Program-made: the position numbers and the translations under genes
Part shown: in pieces, positions 23,501 to 35,926 of the stretch
How the letters are laid out: each line of letters starts with the position of its first letter
Numbering within the stretch: position 1 is the first letter of the stretch
The notes under the pieces: model-generated
Database searches by the model: none
The model's input: only the letters and a program-made list of their open reading frames with translations
What the model was told of the DNA's origin: nothing
Assembly: GCA_029379385.1 (NCBI GenBank)
Contig: CM055612.1
Location: 15,686,001 to 15,750,000, forward strand
Source of the DNA: Quillaja saponaria
Lineage: Eukaryota > Streptophyta > Magnoliopsida > Fabales > Quillajaceae
Reading direction: 5' to 3'
DNA length: 64,000 bases

Positions 23501-26500
23501 TTTTCAAAAGAATTCTAATTAAAGAAAAATCATAAATGCTTTGGCATAAATATCTAGGTTAAATTTTAAGGGAAAGAGTTGAAAAATTCATAAAGGATGT
23601 TATTCCCCTTACTTGTTTTGGAAACTTAAGGTTTTGGGTTAATTACGTTTTGAGTAAATTGACCAAAACAATGAAAAATGGGAAAACTAATAGTTCAAGA
23701 CTCTTAGACATTTTTTACACTGATTTCAGTGAATCTTATTCCACCAATTGGCAAAAAAAAAAAAAAAATTTGTTTTATCATTTTTATTAATGACTTCTCC
23801 CATTTTGATTTCTATACTTGATTAAGTAGAATTCTGATTATCTTGAAAAATTTTAGATTTTTCAAAATTGAAGTTGGAATACAATTAGGAAATGTTATTA
23901 AAGCTTTAAGGTCTGACCATCATGGTAGTATTATAGCAAACATGATGTTGGTAGATACTAGAATGTGGGTTTGTAACCCATTATACCATGTCTGGTAGCC
24001 TTGAACAAAATGTTATAGCTGAAAGGCGTACTTTTACTCTTAAGGAAATGATAGGAAATATGATGAATATGTCAAACTTCCTTGAATACTTTTGAAGAGA
24101 AATCCCTAAACTGGCTTGAAAATCCGTAACAGGGTTCCCAGTAAATCAGGGTTTAAAACACCTTTTTGAGTTGTGGACTAGGAGAAAATCTAGCGTGAAC
24201 CTTTTCTGTGTCTAAGGTTGTCAAACAAAAATAAGTTTATATAACCTAAAATGAGAAGAAAATCAACCTTATTTCTATTCACTGTCACTTTACTAGTTAT
24301 CTAGATTACTATAAGGGATACATGTTTTATCTACATATAGGAACCAAGATAGTAGTATCTCACACTGCTAAATTCTTAGAATTTGATTTGTTGAGTTGGA
24401 AAGGTTTTCAACTACTAGTAAATAAAGAAAAATGAATTTGTCACACTTTACTTGCATATCTTGTTAGGAACCACCACCTGCACATGTGGTGAGAACAAGT
24501 GATGGGCGAGAAGTTAAGAATAATTGAAATTGCATCACTTATTCTCATTAAAATTGTCACACTTTTTTTTGTAGTTCCTCAACATTAGAATATAGTTGCA
24601 CAAGCACCTGTCTCTAGGCCACAGTAGGGAATGTGGATTAATGTCATGTAAGATATGATGCAGTCTATAATAAATAATGGTGTATAAGAGTTTGTTGAAC
24701 TTACATAGTATTCTACACTCATTAGGATGCAAGTAAGTTTATAATATTAACACTAAAAATATTTCAAAAAGGAAGATTGAGTGTTTCAAAGTAAACTGAG
24801 GGTTTTCACTCAAAGAGAATGTGTGTCTTTAGTGAGACTTTCTCTTATGTCTCAACTAAAATAATAGTATAACAATTAAACAAAATTCTTTTGGGTGATC
24901 GTGGCCTTAGTGACTCTTTTATCAACCTTGAGTTGTTACAGATGGATGTAAAAACATCTTTCTTGAATGGAAACCTTATAAAGCATGTTTACGCGGTGAA
25001 TGTTTCAAATAGAATAGAGGTAATAATATTATTTGCATCTTTAACAAATCAATCAAATTCTATCCTACAAGCATATAGATAATGGTTATTGAAATTTTGA
25101 TGAGGTATCTTTTAGTTATGTTAAGAATAAGGTAGATAAATGAATATACCTTAAGGTCAGTGGGAGCTAGTTTATCATATTGATTTAGTGACACTGATTT
25201 AATGAATATACCTTAAAGTCAATGGGAGTGAGTTTCTCATATCCATATAATAGTTAATGATATCTTTCTTGTTATCAATAGTGATATTAACTTATTTTGT
25301 AAGACAAAGTTGATATTGTCTAAGGCCTTTGGCATGAAGGATCTTGGGGAACATTTTTCTTTTTGGTGTTAAGATACACTAAGATAGGTCTCATCCTTGT
25401 TAGGTCTTCCCCAGTAAGCTTATATTAATATAGTGTTGTATAGGTTCAATATGCATAAATGCAAGACTGGGAATGTGCCTGTTGTCAAGAGTGACAAGTT
25501 CAATTTAAATTAGTATCTCGTTAATAAGTTTCAAAGAAAGTCCATGAGAAATGTGTTTTATGCTGGTGTAGTTGGAAGCTTGTATGCTTTGGTTTGTACT
25601 AGCTCTGACATTGTTTTTGTAATGGGAGTTTTTGGCACAGTCAAACCCAGGATTAGAACATAAGTTATGAAGTATTTACAGATAACCAAAGTTTTTATGC
25701 TAATGCATAGAATGATTGATCACCTTAAATTAATTGGTTACTTTGACTCTTACTTTGCTAGTTGTAAAGTGATCTTAAATCTACTTCAGAATTTATTTTC
25801 TTGTTAAATTTGGGAGTTGTATCTTGGAATTGTTCCATGCAAAACTTCTTTCATTATACAAGCATGGTATGTGGTTGAAGAATATGATAATTTATCTTTG
25901 TGTGGTTGTCTCGATTTTTAAATGCTTCAGATCTATTGTAACAATAGTTCTACTATGTTATTCTTAAAGAGCAATAAGATTTCTAGTGCATCAAGTGGTG
26001 ATAACTAAGGATTTTGTGAAAAAAAAAAAAAATTACATTGTGTTTGAACATATTGATACAGTAAACTCTTGGCAGATCCTTTAACCAAGATACTTAGGAT
26101 TAGGGTTTTTAAAAGTCATGTTGATAACATGAGTATTGTAGAGTCATTTGATGTTTTTAGTTATTGGGAGTTTGCTTTGTTTTGTTCAAAGTTAGCATAT
26201 TATGTATGCTATTTTGTGACCCAAGTTTTACTTATATCCTTATTAGATAATGTGTTCTATGTGCACATATGGTTATATGACATGTCATTGCATTAAAATC
26301 TTAAAACTTGATATCTGTCTTAAGTATGTTGGTTTTTTCAATTTGGAGGCATGTCTAAAAATGGCACTAATCGGATATCTCGAGATGGTTATTGAGACAT
26401 ACAAGCTAAAAATTAAGCTTAAGTGATTTCTAATGCTTTTGAAACCATGTAGTTTTAATAAAATCACCTAGAGGACCGACAATGAAAATAGCATATATTG

Positions 26501-27255
26501 ATCACATTTAGATGTCATTTTCTGGCTACACTACCACATCAAAATCTATTGTAGATTAGGTTATTGGCATTTGTAACCATGGATTGGTCTTGAGTCGTTT
26601 AAGTGGCACAATGATTGCCATGATTCAATGTTAATAACTTATTTAGACTGGATTGTTTGAAGTGCATCTCAAGACCAAAGTTTTTTAAAGTTGTGGCCAC
26701 ATAAAAGTTATACCTTGCCCGAGAGTCGTTTTCTAAATTGTGTTTTTCAAAAATTTTAAAACCACAATTAATATTGCCCAAGTAGGAGAATGTTAGAAAC
26801 TCCATATGTGTGGGCATTTAATAATTGTATGGTTTTGTTTTAATAAAACAGGCTTAAGGTTTGGTCCACTTGAGACATGCTAGTAAAAGCTCATATGATT
26901 TAGGTGATCATTTTGGATAAGACTCAAGCACATTTCTTATTTAGTTAGGATGTGGATTGACAATAAGTGTAGGCTAAGTGAATTTATGAGTCTTTAATGG
27001 GAGGACTCATAGGGTTTATCTGATGATAAATAAGCTAGATCCCATCTTCTTTCTCAATATGTGTATCTTGCCTCATTAAGAGCTGCTTCTAAATACAGAA
27101 ATTACGAAGAGAAAGACCTAGCTATTTAAATATTCTACTGATCAGGCGTGCTTGTTTGAGGTTTCACATATCCATTGCTATGGCTTAATCAAGTACGCAA
27201 ACATTATTGTTAGTGCGTTCTAAATTCATGTATACGATCCATTAATTATTTAACA
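20519..27255 (+). mobile_element. Full-length decayed Ty1/copia element
   Basis: LTRs at 20519-20979 and 26791-27255 both begin TGTTAGAAACTCCAT and end TTTAACA. Primer site TGGTATCAAAGT lies at 20982-20993. Reading order along the plus strand: leader with a tandem repeat (22278-22640), zinc-knuckle remnant RGHVK near 23150, integrase core (INDFSHFDF near 23782, RSDHHG near 23910, AERR near 24018), reverse transcriptase (LELLQMDVKTSFLNGNL from 24921, AFGMKDLGE near 25330), and RNase H (STSEFIFLL near 25780, ADPLTK at 26072). Stops are frequent, so it is dead. It sits in the GRF gene of the MULE. Flanks ATCGT and GTGTA do not form a clear target duplication. Confidence 0.88.
22278..22640 (+). 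repeat. Tandem repeat in copia leader
   Basis: Two units of roughly 210 bases, beginning near 22278 and 22489, share GACCTAGAAGGTTTATCTGCCC/GGCTTAGAAGATTTATCTGCCC, then CATAAGATCC, GGCATATT and TTCTCTAC.CAAAG. The same double block appears inverted at about 33450-33760 in the related minus-strand copia. Confidence 0.7.
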
Positions 27256-27398
27256 GTGTACTACTTGGGACCATAATGCTAGGAGAAGGTACTGGTGTTA
27301 TAAGTATTTTTGGGTAAGTTCATTTTACTGTTATCAATTTCAAATTACTTAATTTTCACCAATTCTAACTGGATACTTAGTTGTGTGGGTTTTTTGAT

Positions 27399-28350
27399 GT
27401 CCCAAGAAGGGTTTTCATGCAATTATTTTGTTTAGAATGATAAATAAATCAGTTGGAGAGGAAGGCAAATAATACTACAGCAAGGGAAGAAAATTAAGCA
27501 TTTAAACGCCATTCTGTAATGGTGGAAGAAAGTTGTTACCCTATTGTGTGTTCTGACATTGTTGGCTTAGTTCCAACGCTTACTGCTTTCTTCTTAAAGA
27601 CTTTTTTGGTTAAATATGTTAGTTGTGTCTTCTGATTGTAGTATTGTTATGTAAGAATATTACTAGGCAAGAAATTTCAAGTGTTAGTGATGGAGAACGA
27701 AGTAATAAGATTAAAAATTTATAATTTAACTATATTTAAATTATGTAATATGAGAATTAGAGATAAATTAATAGTATTTTATTATTAGTAAGAGTTAATA
27801 GTTTCTTTTTTATTAGGACTTGAGATTTTATGTCATTGGGGTTTCATTTTTTATTCGGACTATAGATTTACCTTTTTGGTATTAGGGTTTTCTAGTGAGC
27901 TTATATAATGACCTCTAGTATTACATTATAAAGAAGGTCTTGATGAATTAATATTGTTGCCTCTCGATTTGTCCCTTCAATTTGTCCGTTTCGATTAAGT
28001 TATCAATTGGTCCTGCATCAGTTTGAAGGTAATCTAGTGTTATAAGATTGTAATTTGGTGTAATGAAATTGCAATGTATGTAATGAGCATTCAAAAGTTA
28101 ATTCCAGTACCTATTAAACATGCCAATTTGTTTATCATTCAATATTTTCCATTACAAAAACACTTAACAGTCATGACAAAATCAAAATAGCTTGCAATTA
28201 TCCATGGTGCAAATACTTAACATAGCAATATAAAAAATACTGAAAATGAACATAAATATGATCGAGCCATCCAATATTTTCCATTACAAAAGCCGTCAAT
28301 AGTTTCCATTACAAAAAATTGTCAATAACTGACCTATATGAACCTTTCAT
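27399..28350. other. MULE interior, no gene seen
   Basis: AT-rich DNA between the convergent GRF and transposase pseudogenes. It probably holds the 3' ends of both. Three copies of ATTTTCCATTACAAAA lie between 28141 and 28315. Confidence 0.4.
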
Positions 28351-28690
28351 AACTTAACTCAACTCAACTATGCCTTAAATTTCAAATTAGTTGGTGTCGG
28401 CTATATGAACCTTTTCCACCATTCGCTATAATCCAAGGCATTGTTTTTAGTAATGCTTAGAGCATTCATATCATTCTCAATTACTACCCCCAATTTCTAT
28501 CTCCCTCTACCCCGTCTAACACCTACCACCTACATCAAGTCACATTTCCTAACTTCATCGTCCACTGGCTTACATTGGATATGTCCAAACCAATGTAAGT
28601 GATTCTCTCTCATTTTCTCTCCGATGGGTGTTATCTCAACCTTCCTATATATCTCCTAATCCAACCTTTCATAACGATAAAAAATATTCT
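28351..28690 (-). mobile_element. RTE-type LINE 3' fragment
   Basis: The minus strand reads ITPIGEKMRENHLHWFGHIQ, CKPVDDEV, VRRGRGR, IENDMNALSITKNNALDYSE and a tail resembling H.ADPT. This is the C-terminal end of plant RTE-clade LINE polyproteins (EKMRENRLRWFGHVQRRP in intact relatives). A short TAACTCAACTCAACT repeat marks the 3' end at 28351. Only the 5'-truncated tail remains, with some stops, inside the MULE. Confidence 0.75.
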
Positions 28691-28759
28691 CATTATAAAA
28701 TTGTTTGTCAATAAGTAAGAGTACATCTACTGCCATCTACTATCACAGTGATAGTTGGA

Positions 28760-30990
28760 TAACACTGACAAAAGCTTGATTGTCTGGAAAATCTTGTGTT
28801 GCACTTCTCCCCCTGCTTGCTTGTATTTGGCCTTGAACACCCTTATTATTGCCTGCCCCTACTCTCCTTATATTTTCCCTTTCTGTTTTGCCCTTGTTGC
28901 TTTCACCAATCCTTGTTTCAACCAACATTCTAAAAACATGTTATTACCGTATTCCATTGCAACACCTGCTTCCATTGAAAATTATTACCCTTTCCTTCCA
29001 CTTCAGTTTGTTGTTGCTAAGATTAAGTATTCTTATAAGATCTTCTATTTGGACGTCCACATTTCAATATTGTGTTTGATGTCTTCCACTTGTTACTGTT
29101 TCACTTGGATCTCCAAGTACTTTAGGTACCAAAGTCCTTTTTTTCTTGGGTCTGCCTAAAGATCTAAGCTATTTTGAAGGCTGAATAAGAGATCCTGGAG
29201 CATTTGGCCACATGTCCTCGTCATTGATAAGCTCAATGATTCCTACATAGTAATCATGGTAAGCTTGCCTCCTATAATATGAATTGACAAAGTACTGTGT
29301 CCTTTTAAATACATGCAACAAATTTAGTGTTTGCAAGGGATACCAATAAACTCTCAAGACCTCTAAGAACACAAGTTAGATTTAGTTTACCACAACAGGA
29401 ATACAAAAAAAAAAATTTGAATGTAATATGAAAATATTTAAACATACCTACAGTTGCAATTTTGGTTGTCCATATTAACTATGAACTATAAGTAGAAGTT
29501 GCTTCAGACTTACCATCTCCAACTCATGTTGCTATCCATGAATTAGATAGGTTTATCTCCTTTTCAAACCTTCTCTTCATCTTTGGTATAATATCAAACT
29601 TATACCTCTGTAAATGACCACTTAGGCCACTGAACTTGTTCATAAGGTAATTTCTAATTCATTCAAACATAGAGATAGCATCTTCTTTACTTCTAGTATA
29701 GTTTGTTGAAGCTTTTACTTATATTGTTCATCAACATATCACACTTGGGGTAGAAACTAAACTTATGCTTGCACCATTATTTAGTTGGCTTCTCCAATCA
29801 TATGCACCTTTGTTGAGTTTCTTCACATCTTACATGCGCTTCTCCCATCTCCCATAGCTAGCAACATGTAGCATTGACTACATCGTGCACACTTTTCTTA
29901 AATTAGCATTGTTGTTAAACAATTACTTGTAGTTGGCAAACAAGTGCTTCAAGCAAAATCTATGTTCAACACCTTCAAACAAATCTTCTAATGTAGGTTC
30001 CTACCAATCCCTGAGAAAAATAAGCAATTATATATTTATCATGCATTATGTAGTAAATAAAATAAAATTGAAGACCAAAAAATATGTTACCTTTTTTTGT
30101 TGGTTTTACATGTCTCCAATGTCATTTAAAAGTTGATTCAAGAACTAGGTCTAGCTGTTCTTTGTTTCTTGATCAATTGTAGCAAATGCTAGTGAAAGAT
30201 ACTCACCATTTAGGTCACCACTAATAGCAATTGGTAATTGTTCTCCAAACTCCCTTTTTAAATGGTAGCCATATATACCAATAAAGGTCTGCAAACTGAA
30301 ATAAAAACCTGTTTTGCATGCCTCACAGCACATATACATTCTCTCAAAATGTGGCCTCAAATGTAATTGTGGTCTCTAACATTTCACTTTGCTATAGTAC
30401 CTGGACTCAACCTTTTAAGCTTAGCACAATACTCCCAAAAAGTTTAGTAAGCTGCTCCCTCTATGTCCATTGAATCATTTTCACAGCTTTCATTCTAACC
30501 CTATGTGCTACTGTCCTACAACAACCAACATTGTATTTTGTCTTCACCGCTACAAACAAATCTTTCAACTTTGCCTTATGATTAACTTTCACCAAGTCCA
30601 ACATAGTTTCGGCTACCTTTGAAGCATTAGCAACATAATTTTTGAATGACGTATTGCATTTATGTTCACCCCCTACTCAGTCTTCACCAAAAACATATCT
30701 TTACATCTCACTCTACTGCATAGAACAACCCACCACATCCTTCTTTGCACTTAGTCCTGCACCTTATCATTTTTAACAACCTTGGTGTCCCTCCCATTCA
30801 ATAAAGACCACTCAGCAATGGCAATCTTGAACTCATTCAAATTTGTGAATTCTGTGTCAACCTTCCATACATAATCCTTTGTCATATCTTTAATCTCATA
30901 TCTGTTAACTTTCTTATCACCTAAATCATCATCTACATCAGACTTGAGAGGAGAGTCCAACTCCTCACTGGCATGGTCTTCATCCATCAC
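28760..30990 (-). pseudogene. MULE transposase (MURA-like) pseudogene
   Basis: Reading the minus strand from ATG 30990: an acidic N-terminus, then FTNLNEFKIAIAEWSLLNGR and KVVKNDK (Mutator DNA-binding region, about 30870-30751). The catalytic domain follows with CKTGFYFSLQTFIGIYGYHL and SLAFATIDQETKNS (30310-30151). An apparent intron follows, then FEGVEHRFCLKHLFANYK, KLNKGAYDW, MFE*IRNYLMNKF. A SWIM zinc finger remains as CNCR, a GT donor, and GIPCKH. The tail has YYVGIIELINDEDMWPNAPG and GRPKKKR. Stops and shifts make it dead. The transposase would cut at the inverted repeats; the start lies about 1 kb inside the right end. Confidence 0.82.
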
Positions 30991-31989
30991 ATTACTCTAA
31001 CTGATTTTGATGTCTGGCCTTTACTAGTGTTCTTAGGCTTATAGGTCTTTTGGTGGGTTCTTTTGATTACTTTTTCTGGGATAGTATATACTTATAACTC
31101 TATGTACTTATCACTGCTCTCATTTCTCATTGTACAAAAACTCATCATCATCTTCAATGTTGAATTAGTCAGGGGAAGGATTAGTTAGTTCAAGATTTAC
31201 AATAACAACATCATCAACTTTATGCCCAACATACATCACAAAAATCTTATTATCACATTTAATAGCTGACTTATACATCTGAAATGCATTTTCATCACTT
31301 TTAAACTCTTCTAGTCCATGTGTCAAAGACATCCCATAAACTTTTCAATATATTTTCTCAAAACTATTATATCTTAGAAATTCACAAACCATTTACACAA
31401 TAATAAAAAAGACTAATAGTCCACAGTACACTAAAAAATGCCTACCTCATCAACATTTACATACTTTACTCATTTGTTTTCTTTGACAAATACATCCTCG
31501 CGGTACAAATACAGCAAAAAGGCATTATCTTCACCACTTCTAAAAAAAGTAAAAGAACATAAAGTTAAAGCCCCAACCATGCGAACAAGACCCACAAATC
31601 AGACCTACTCTCAAAAATCCAAAAAAAAAAAGGTGATCCAACACAAATTGTATAAAATGTAATTAAACACTAATCATGCAAGAAAAAGTATCAAACCACT
31701 ATTATAATACACATAGCAACAAAGTTATTCTTAAAAACTAAAAAAGATATAATTTCTAGAAAAACATTAAAAACTAACTGGACATTATTCTCCTTTAATG
31801 TCCTTTCTTCAATTCCCTCAAAAGAACAAAAAGTAAAAAAAAAATTAAAAAATAAAATAAAACCCAAAATCTGACTATCCAAGTCCTTTCCAATCTTCTG
31901 AAAACCCTAAACTCTTCATGTTTTGTAAATTGATTTGGTTAGAGAATGAGATAAAAAGGATTTAGGGTTGAAAATGACGGATAGATTAA

Positions 31990-32640
31990 GAGTGAAATTA
32001 GAATAGAATGACAATGTTTTGAACGTAGGCTAGGCAGGTTAGGTCCATCCATCCTTCTGTTAGCCACATAGGATGACAAGCAAGTCTTTGGTAGGCCACA
32101 TCAAACACGTCAACATTAAAAGAATGTCACTTAATGGAAGGGACATAACTAAGACTATTTCAAAATTACAGGAATCCAATTGCATCATTTTAAAGATGAG
32201 AGATTAAATTAATATTAAGAATCAATTGCACTTTATCTCATGAAGTACCACCCGTTTTACATTAACCCTCATGAACTATCAAATTAGGCACATAACCCCT
32301 TATTTGAGTCATAATATGCAAATAATACCCAATCATCCAAATGAGTTTAAAATCTAACAAATTAGCTTAGAAAATGAAAATGAAAATATGTAAAAACAAA
32401 AATTTTTAAAAAATTTATAATGAGGATAATTTAGTCTTTTATGAGTTAATTTATTAGATTTAATGGGTAATTAGATGAATGGTTGTTATTTGCTATCTAT
32501 AACTTAAAATAAGAGGGTTATGTGCCTAATTCTATAGATTATGGAGATTATTGCAAAACAAGTAATAGTTCATGAGGGTAAAATACAGTTGACCCAAAAC
32601 ATAAATATAAATTATAGGAACCAAAAGTATAATTAATTCT
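31990..32640 (-). repeat. Right terminal inverted repeat of MULE, split by MITE
   Basis: The minus strand from 32640 reads AGAATTAATTATACTTTTGG and TATAATTTATATTTATG, then is interrupted by 32222-32592. It resumes with TCTTAATATTAATTTAATC and AAAATGATGCAATTGG, pairing with 20019-20260. Confidence 0.7.
32222..32592. mobile_element. MITE-like element inside MULE inverted repeat
   Basis: The two ends are inverted copies: TCAATTGCACTTTATCTCAT from the left and TCAACTGTATTTTACCCTCA from the right, continuing with ATGAACTA and TTAGGCACATAACCCC. The element is 371 bases, AT-rich and non-coding. It splits the MULE right inverted repeat, so it is the younger insertion. Superfamily not determined. Confidence 0.6.
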
Positions 32641-33162
32641 TTTTTTTTTTTATACTATTTCCATTATAATTAAACTATCCCCCAACGGTCCCATTGATCT
32701 AAACACTACTTACATATGCACGTGCATTTTAATCCACTAATAGAAAAGCAGGTGGAACTTAACTGACTTTTGGTATCTGTGATTTAATTTAATTTTTATT
32801 TTTTTTACTTGGGTCATTCTTTTTTAATAAGAATAGGATCATTGCAATTCCTTTAATTGGGTGTCTGACAACCAAAATGCCATAAAAGAATTGATTATTT
32901 GAACATTTTGGATCAAAAGCCCAAACAAAAAATAAAAAAGAAGAAATCTTATTACAAAAAGCTGTCTTTAGGAAATCCAATTGAAATAAAGATGAAGATA
33001 CAATGACCAAATTGAAAAAACAACTAGGACCACTATAACCTAAGAGTGAAAAAACAATTGTAATTTATCTTCTTTTTTAAATGTAAAAAAAATACTTTTT
33101 AGATTTTGCATCTATAGTTATCCAAATAGCTTTTTACTCAAACCTACTTATAGGAAGGAGAC
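32641..33162. other. Intergenic, no gene seen
   Basis: AT-rich sequence beginning with a poly-T run at 32641. The 73-codon minus frame at 32789-33010 has no recognisable motif. Confidence 0.5.
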
Positions 33163-33394
33163 TGATGAATTGTGTTGAATCAATGTATTCATTCTAATTC
33201 AAAAACGTGTACACCCTAGGATATATACTATACAAGGGTTATTACCCAAACACCCTTATTACTCTTAACATATACACATAGACAACACTCTCTCTCAAGA
33301 TGGTGCATAAATATCTTTGATGCCCATCTTGTAAATAATATGATAAAAAATTACACTACTAAGCCCTTTTGTAAAGATATCGGCTAGTTGGCTT
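33163..33394 (-). mobile_element. Copia 3' end: RNase H tail and short LTR
   Basis: The minus strand reads SQLADIFTKGL (33394-33362) and ends in a GIKDIYAPS-like stretch, the conserved C-terminus of copia RNase H. A polypurine stretch CTTGAGAGAGAG follows, then an LTR starting TGTTGTC at 33287 and perhaps ending near 33163. It differs from the neighbouring copia at 33395-35513. Everything upstream of the RNase H tail is missing at 33395. Confidence 0.65.
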
Positions 33395-35513
33395 TTAGAT
33401 CTTACAAATGAGACGAAAGTCTAGCTTCTCTTTAACAAAATGTCTTAGGCAGAGAATGCAACATGCATTTAGGATCTCACTTCAACCCATGAAACTGAAA
33501 CACGAGAGCATCCTAGGTTTCGAAAAGTCCATCCCCTTTGGGCAGATAAACCTTCTAAGCCAGGAATGTAATATGTCAAGAATAAGAACTTATTTTACAT
33601 GAATCCAAAGTGCATCATTATAAACTCTCCTTTGGGCAGAGAATGAAATATGCTATTAGGATCTCATGATCAACCCATAAAACTAAAATTAGAGCATCCT
33701 AGTTTTCGAAAAGTCTATCCCCTTTGGGTAGATAAACCTTCTAGGCCGGTATACCCCAAATTATATGTTCCATGTATTTTCAAAAATTAAAGTATATAAT
33801 AACCCCTTTAGGTAGGAAATTATATACAATAATTTAAGAAATGCCCTGTACTACAGCTTTCAAAAATCCCACAAATCTATACAGATAGACCACTTTGGTG
33901 ACAATCACCTATATAAACCTATAAGATTTCTCAAGCCGGGAAAATTTAATTACTCCAATTTATCATTCTTAATTGAAATACTATTCAAAAGTCTCTCAAA
34001 TGATCACTTAATGCATGTTGCAAACTTTAAACAAAATTGAATCAAAACAAAAGTTTCTACTAACACATGTTTTAAAAACTTAAGAGCACAATAATATTTA
34101 TCTCTAATTAAGGAGAGTACTTACTGTTTTTAGTTTCAAAACACATAAAACATGTAAATCCTACAAGCCTCAACAATTATATATGTCCAATTATATTAGT
34201 TTTAAACATAACAAAATAGCATATATTAATACTATAATTTATGCACATAATTTTTCAATTATAACCGTACCATAAAATTGAAAAATTCAAATAAAAAATA
34301 TCATCAAAAATTCAATTGGAGAAGACCATTGGAGGGCCAAGGGTGCACCTCACTCTCCATTAGTGCGAGTGGGTTTCATTCAAGACAGATTGACAGCTTC
34401 TTCAACCTCTATCCAGGTCAACTTGCCCCGGTTTGGAATGTATACTGATCTTTTTGACCTGTTTTCAGAAAAATTGGATTTTCACCATAATTTTTATGGT
34501 TTTTCTCAAAAATTTTGTATGGGTTTTGTTTTAAATTAGTATTCTAACAAAAAGTCTCTAACAATTTAATGTTATATATCAAGAAAAATTATCAATCAAT
34601 TAAAATTGAAAAATTATGAACCCTAACTTGAACCCAAAAAGATTTTAATTCGAATTTCTAAAAATTATGTGATTTCACACATTCAATTAGTTTCTAATGA
34701 GTATAGAAACATGCTAAAGGCAAAACTCATGATCATAATAAATCAAAACAACATGAAATCATAACTTTTCTAATCCAAAAATTAAAATTCGTTTTTATGT
34801 CAAACCGAATCTTAAAATCCAAATTCCTCAACTTATAGCTGATGAAATCATACAACTAATATATCAAATTAAAGATATTTTGAAAATGAACAAAACCCCT
34901 AAAACTAGGAATTCAATTTCATACATATAAGGTTTCAATTTTTGAGTTTAAAAATCTGATTTAAATGAACCCTATTATTTTATATCAATTAAATAAATTT
35001 CAAGGTTCTAAATCCATGAAAATTAGGCTCTGATACCACATGTAATAATTATACAGGATCTAATACATGAATTTAGAACACATTAATAATAAAGTCTGCA
35101 TACCTAAGCCATAACAGTGGATATGTAGAACCTCAAACAAGCACGCCTCACTAGAATGCATATATAGCCTGGTCTTCCTCTCCGTACTCTCTATATTTAC
35201 TGGCAGCTTTCAATGGGGCAAGATACGCGTTGAGAGAGAAGAGGGGACCTAGCTATTTAATCTCAGATAAAACTCTAAGAGTCCTCCCATTAAAAACTTC
35301 TAAAGTCACTCAGTCTACACTTACTGCCAATCCACATCTAATCATATAATATATCTAATCAGATAAGAAGTGTGCTTAAGCCCTATCACAAATGATCACA
35401 TAAACTATATGGGCTTTTACCAGCATGTCTCAATTAGACCAAACCTTAAACCTATTTTATTATTAAAACAAAACCATACAATTAATGGCAGCCCACATAT
35501 GAAATTTCTAACA
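33395..35513 (-). mobile_element. Copia 5' LTR and leader fragment
   Basis: This belongs to the same family as 20519-27255, in the opposite direction. The LTR is 35041-35513 (TGTTAGAAATTTC to ATTACA, 473 bases). An intact primer site TGGTATCAGAGC is at 35038-35027. The untranslated leader, including both tandem-repeat units, follows down to about 33450. Coding parts are missing. Its 5' end abuts the Walker A exon of the ABCG pseudogene at 35514. Confidence 0.85.
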
Positions 35514-35926
35514 TGCTGAACTTAATAGGATTATGGCTATCATGGTCCTTCTGGCTCTGGCAAGACTACCCTTCTTGATGCTCGAAGGTTTCTCTGTCTC
35601 TTGTCTGTGTAACTGTGTTTGATGAAGAAAACTGAATGCTAAAAATGAGAAAAACTATTATGGTTCTTAACGTACAAACATGCATTTCTTCATTCATTTG
35701 GAAGCAGGTCTATCGTCAGATAAGCACGTGGTGTTAATGTGTGTATGCATACTTCTCTTACATTAGCTGTCATTCTAAGCCTGTGATCTTTGTTTTGTAA
35801 GAGTTCAATTTTTTATATGATTCTTATGTGTATAATACAAGATTTTTGACTTTTTGTTTTTTAAATGACTCACTATTAAGAAAAGAAAAGAAAAAAAAAA
35901 AGTAGTGATAAGTCTTATTTTTTCCT

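Larger units (their letters stand above)
20415..27398 (+). pseudogene. GRF-type zinc-finger pseudogene split by copia
   Basis: From ATG 20415 the frame reads MGRHNESFSNFSNYTSSEV, then LML*NYGEHAMIV. The LCNCG zinc ligands have become stop and Tyr. The copia at 20519-27255 interrupts here. Immediately after it comes TTWDHNARRRYWCYKYFW (27261-27314), matching the TSWxxNPGRRFWGCKYFG core, followed by a GTAAGT donor. A second exon piece (27384-27398) reads CGFFD, the end of the GRF motif. GRF fingers bind DNA or RNA and occur in nucleases and in many small plant proteins of unknown role. Transcription would start near the left inverted repeat, convergent with the transposase. Its role in the element is inferred. 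Confidence 0.62.
20019..32640 (-). mobile_element. Mutator-like element (MULE) with nested insertions
   Basis: The left end (AGAATTAATTACACTTTTG at 20019) and the right end (AGAATTAATTATACTTTTGG, minus strand from 32640) are long inverted repeats. They stay alignable for over 200 bases (AAATGATGCAA, GAAATAGT, TAGTTATGTCC, CATCCTA.GTGGC). Between them lie a MULE transposase pseudogene (28760-30990, minus), a convergent GRF zinc-finger pseudogene (20415-27398, plus), a nested copia (20519-27255), an RTE tail and a MITE. Without the copia and MITE the element would be about 5.5 kb. No clean nine-base target duplication is visible; the right flank is poly-T. Confidence 0.7.

Noticed and set aside
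28755..29159. 134-codon plus frame
   Set aside because: It is antisense to the MULE transposase tail, whose GRPKKKR and NDEDMWP motifs are on the minus strand.
20010..32649. Nine-base target duplication for the MULE
   Set aside because: GATTCTTTT on the left and a poly-T run on the right match only as well as low-complexity DNA would by chance.
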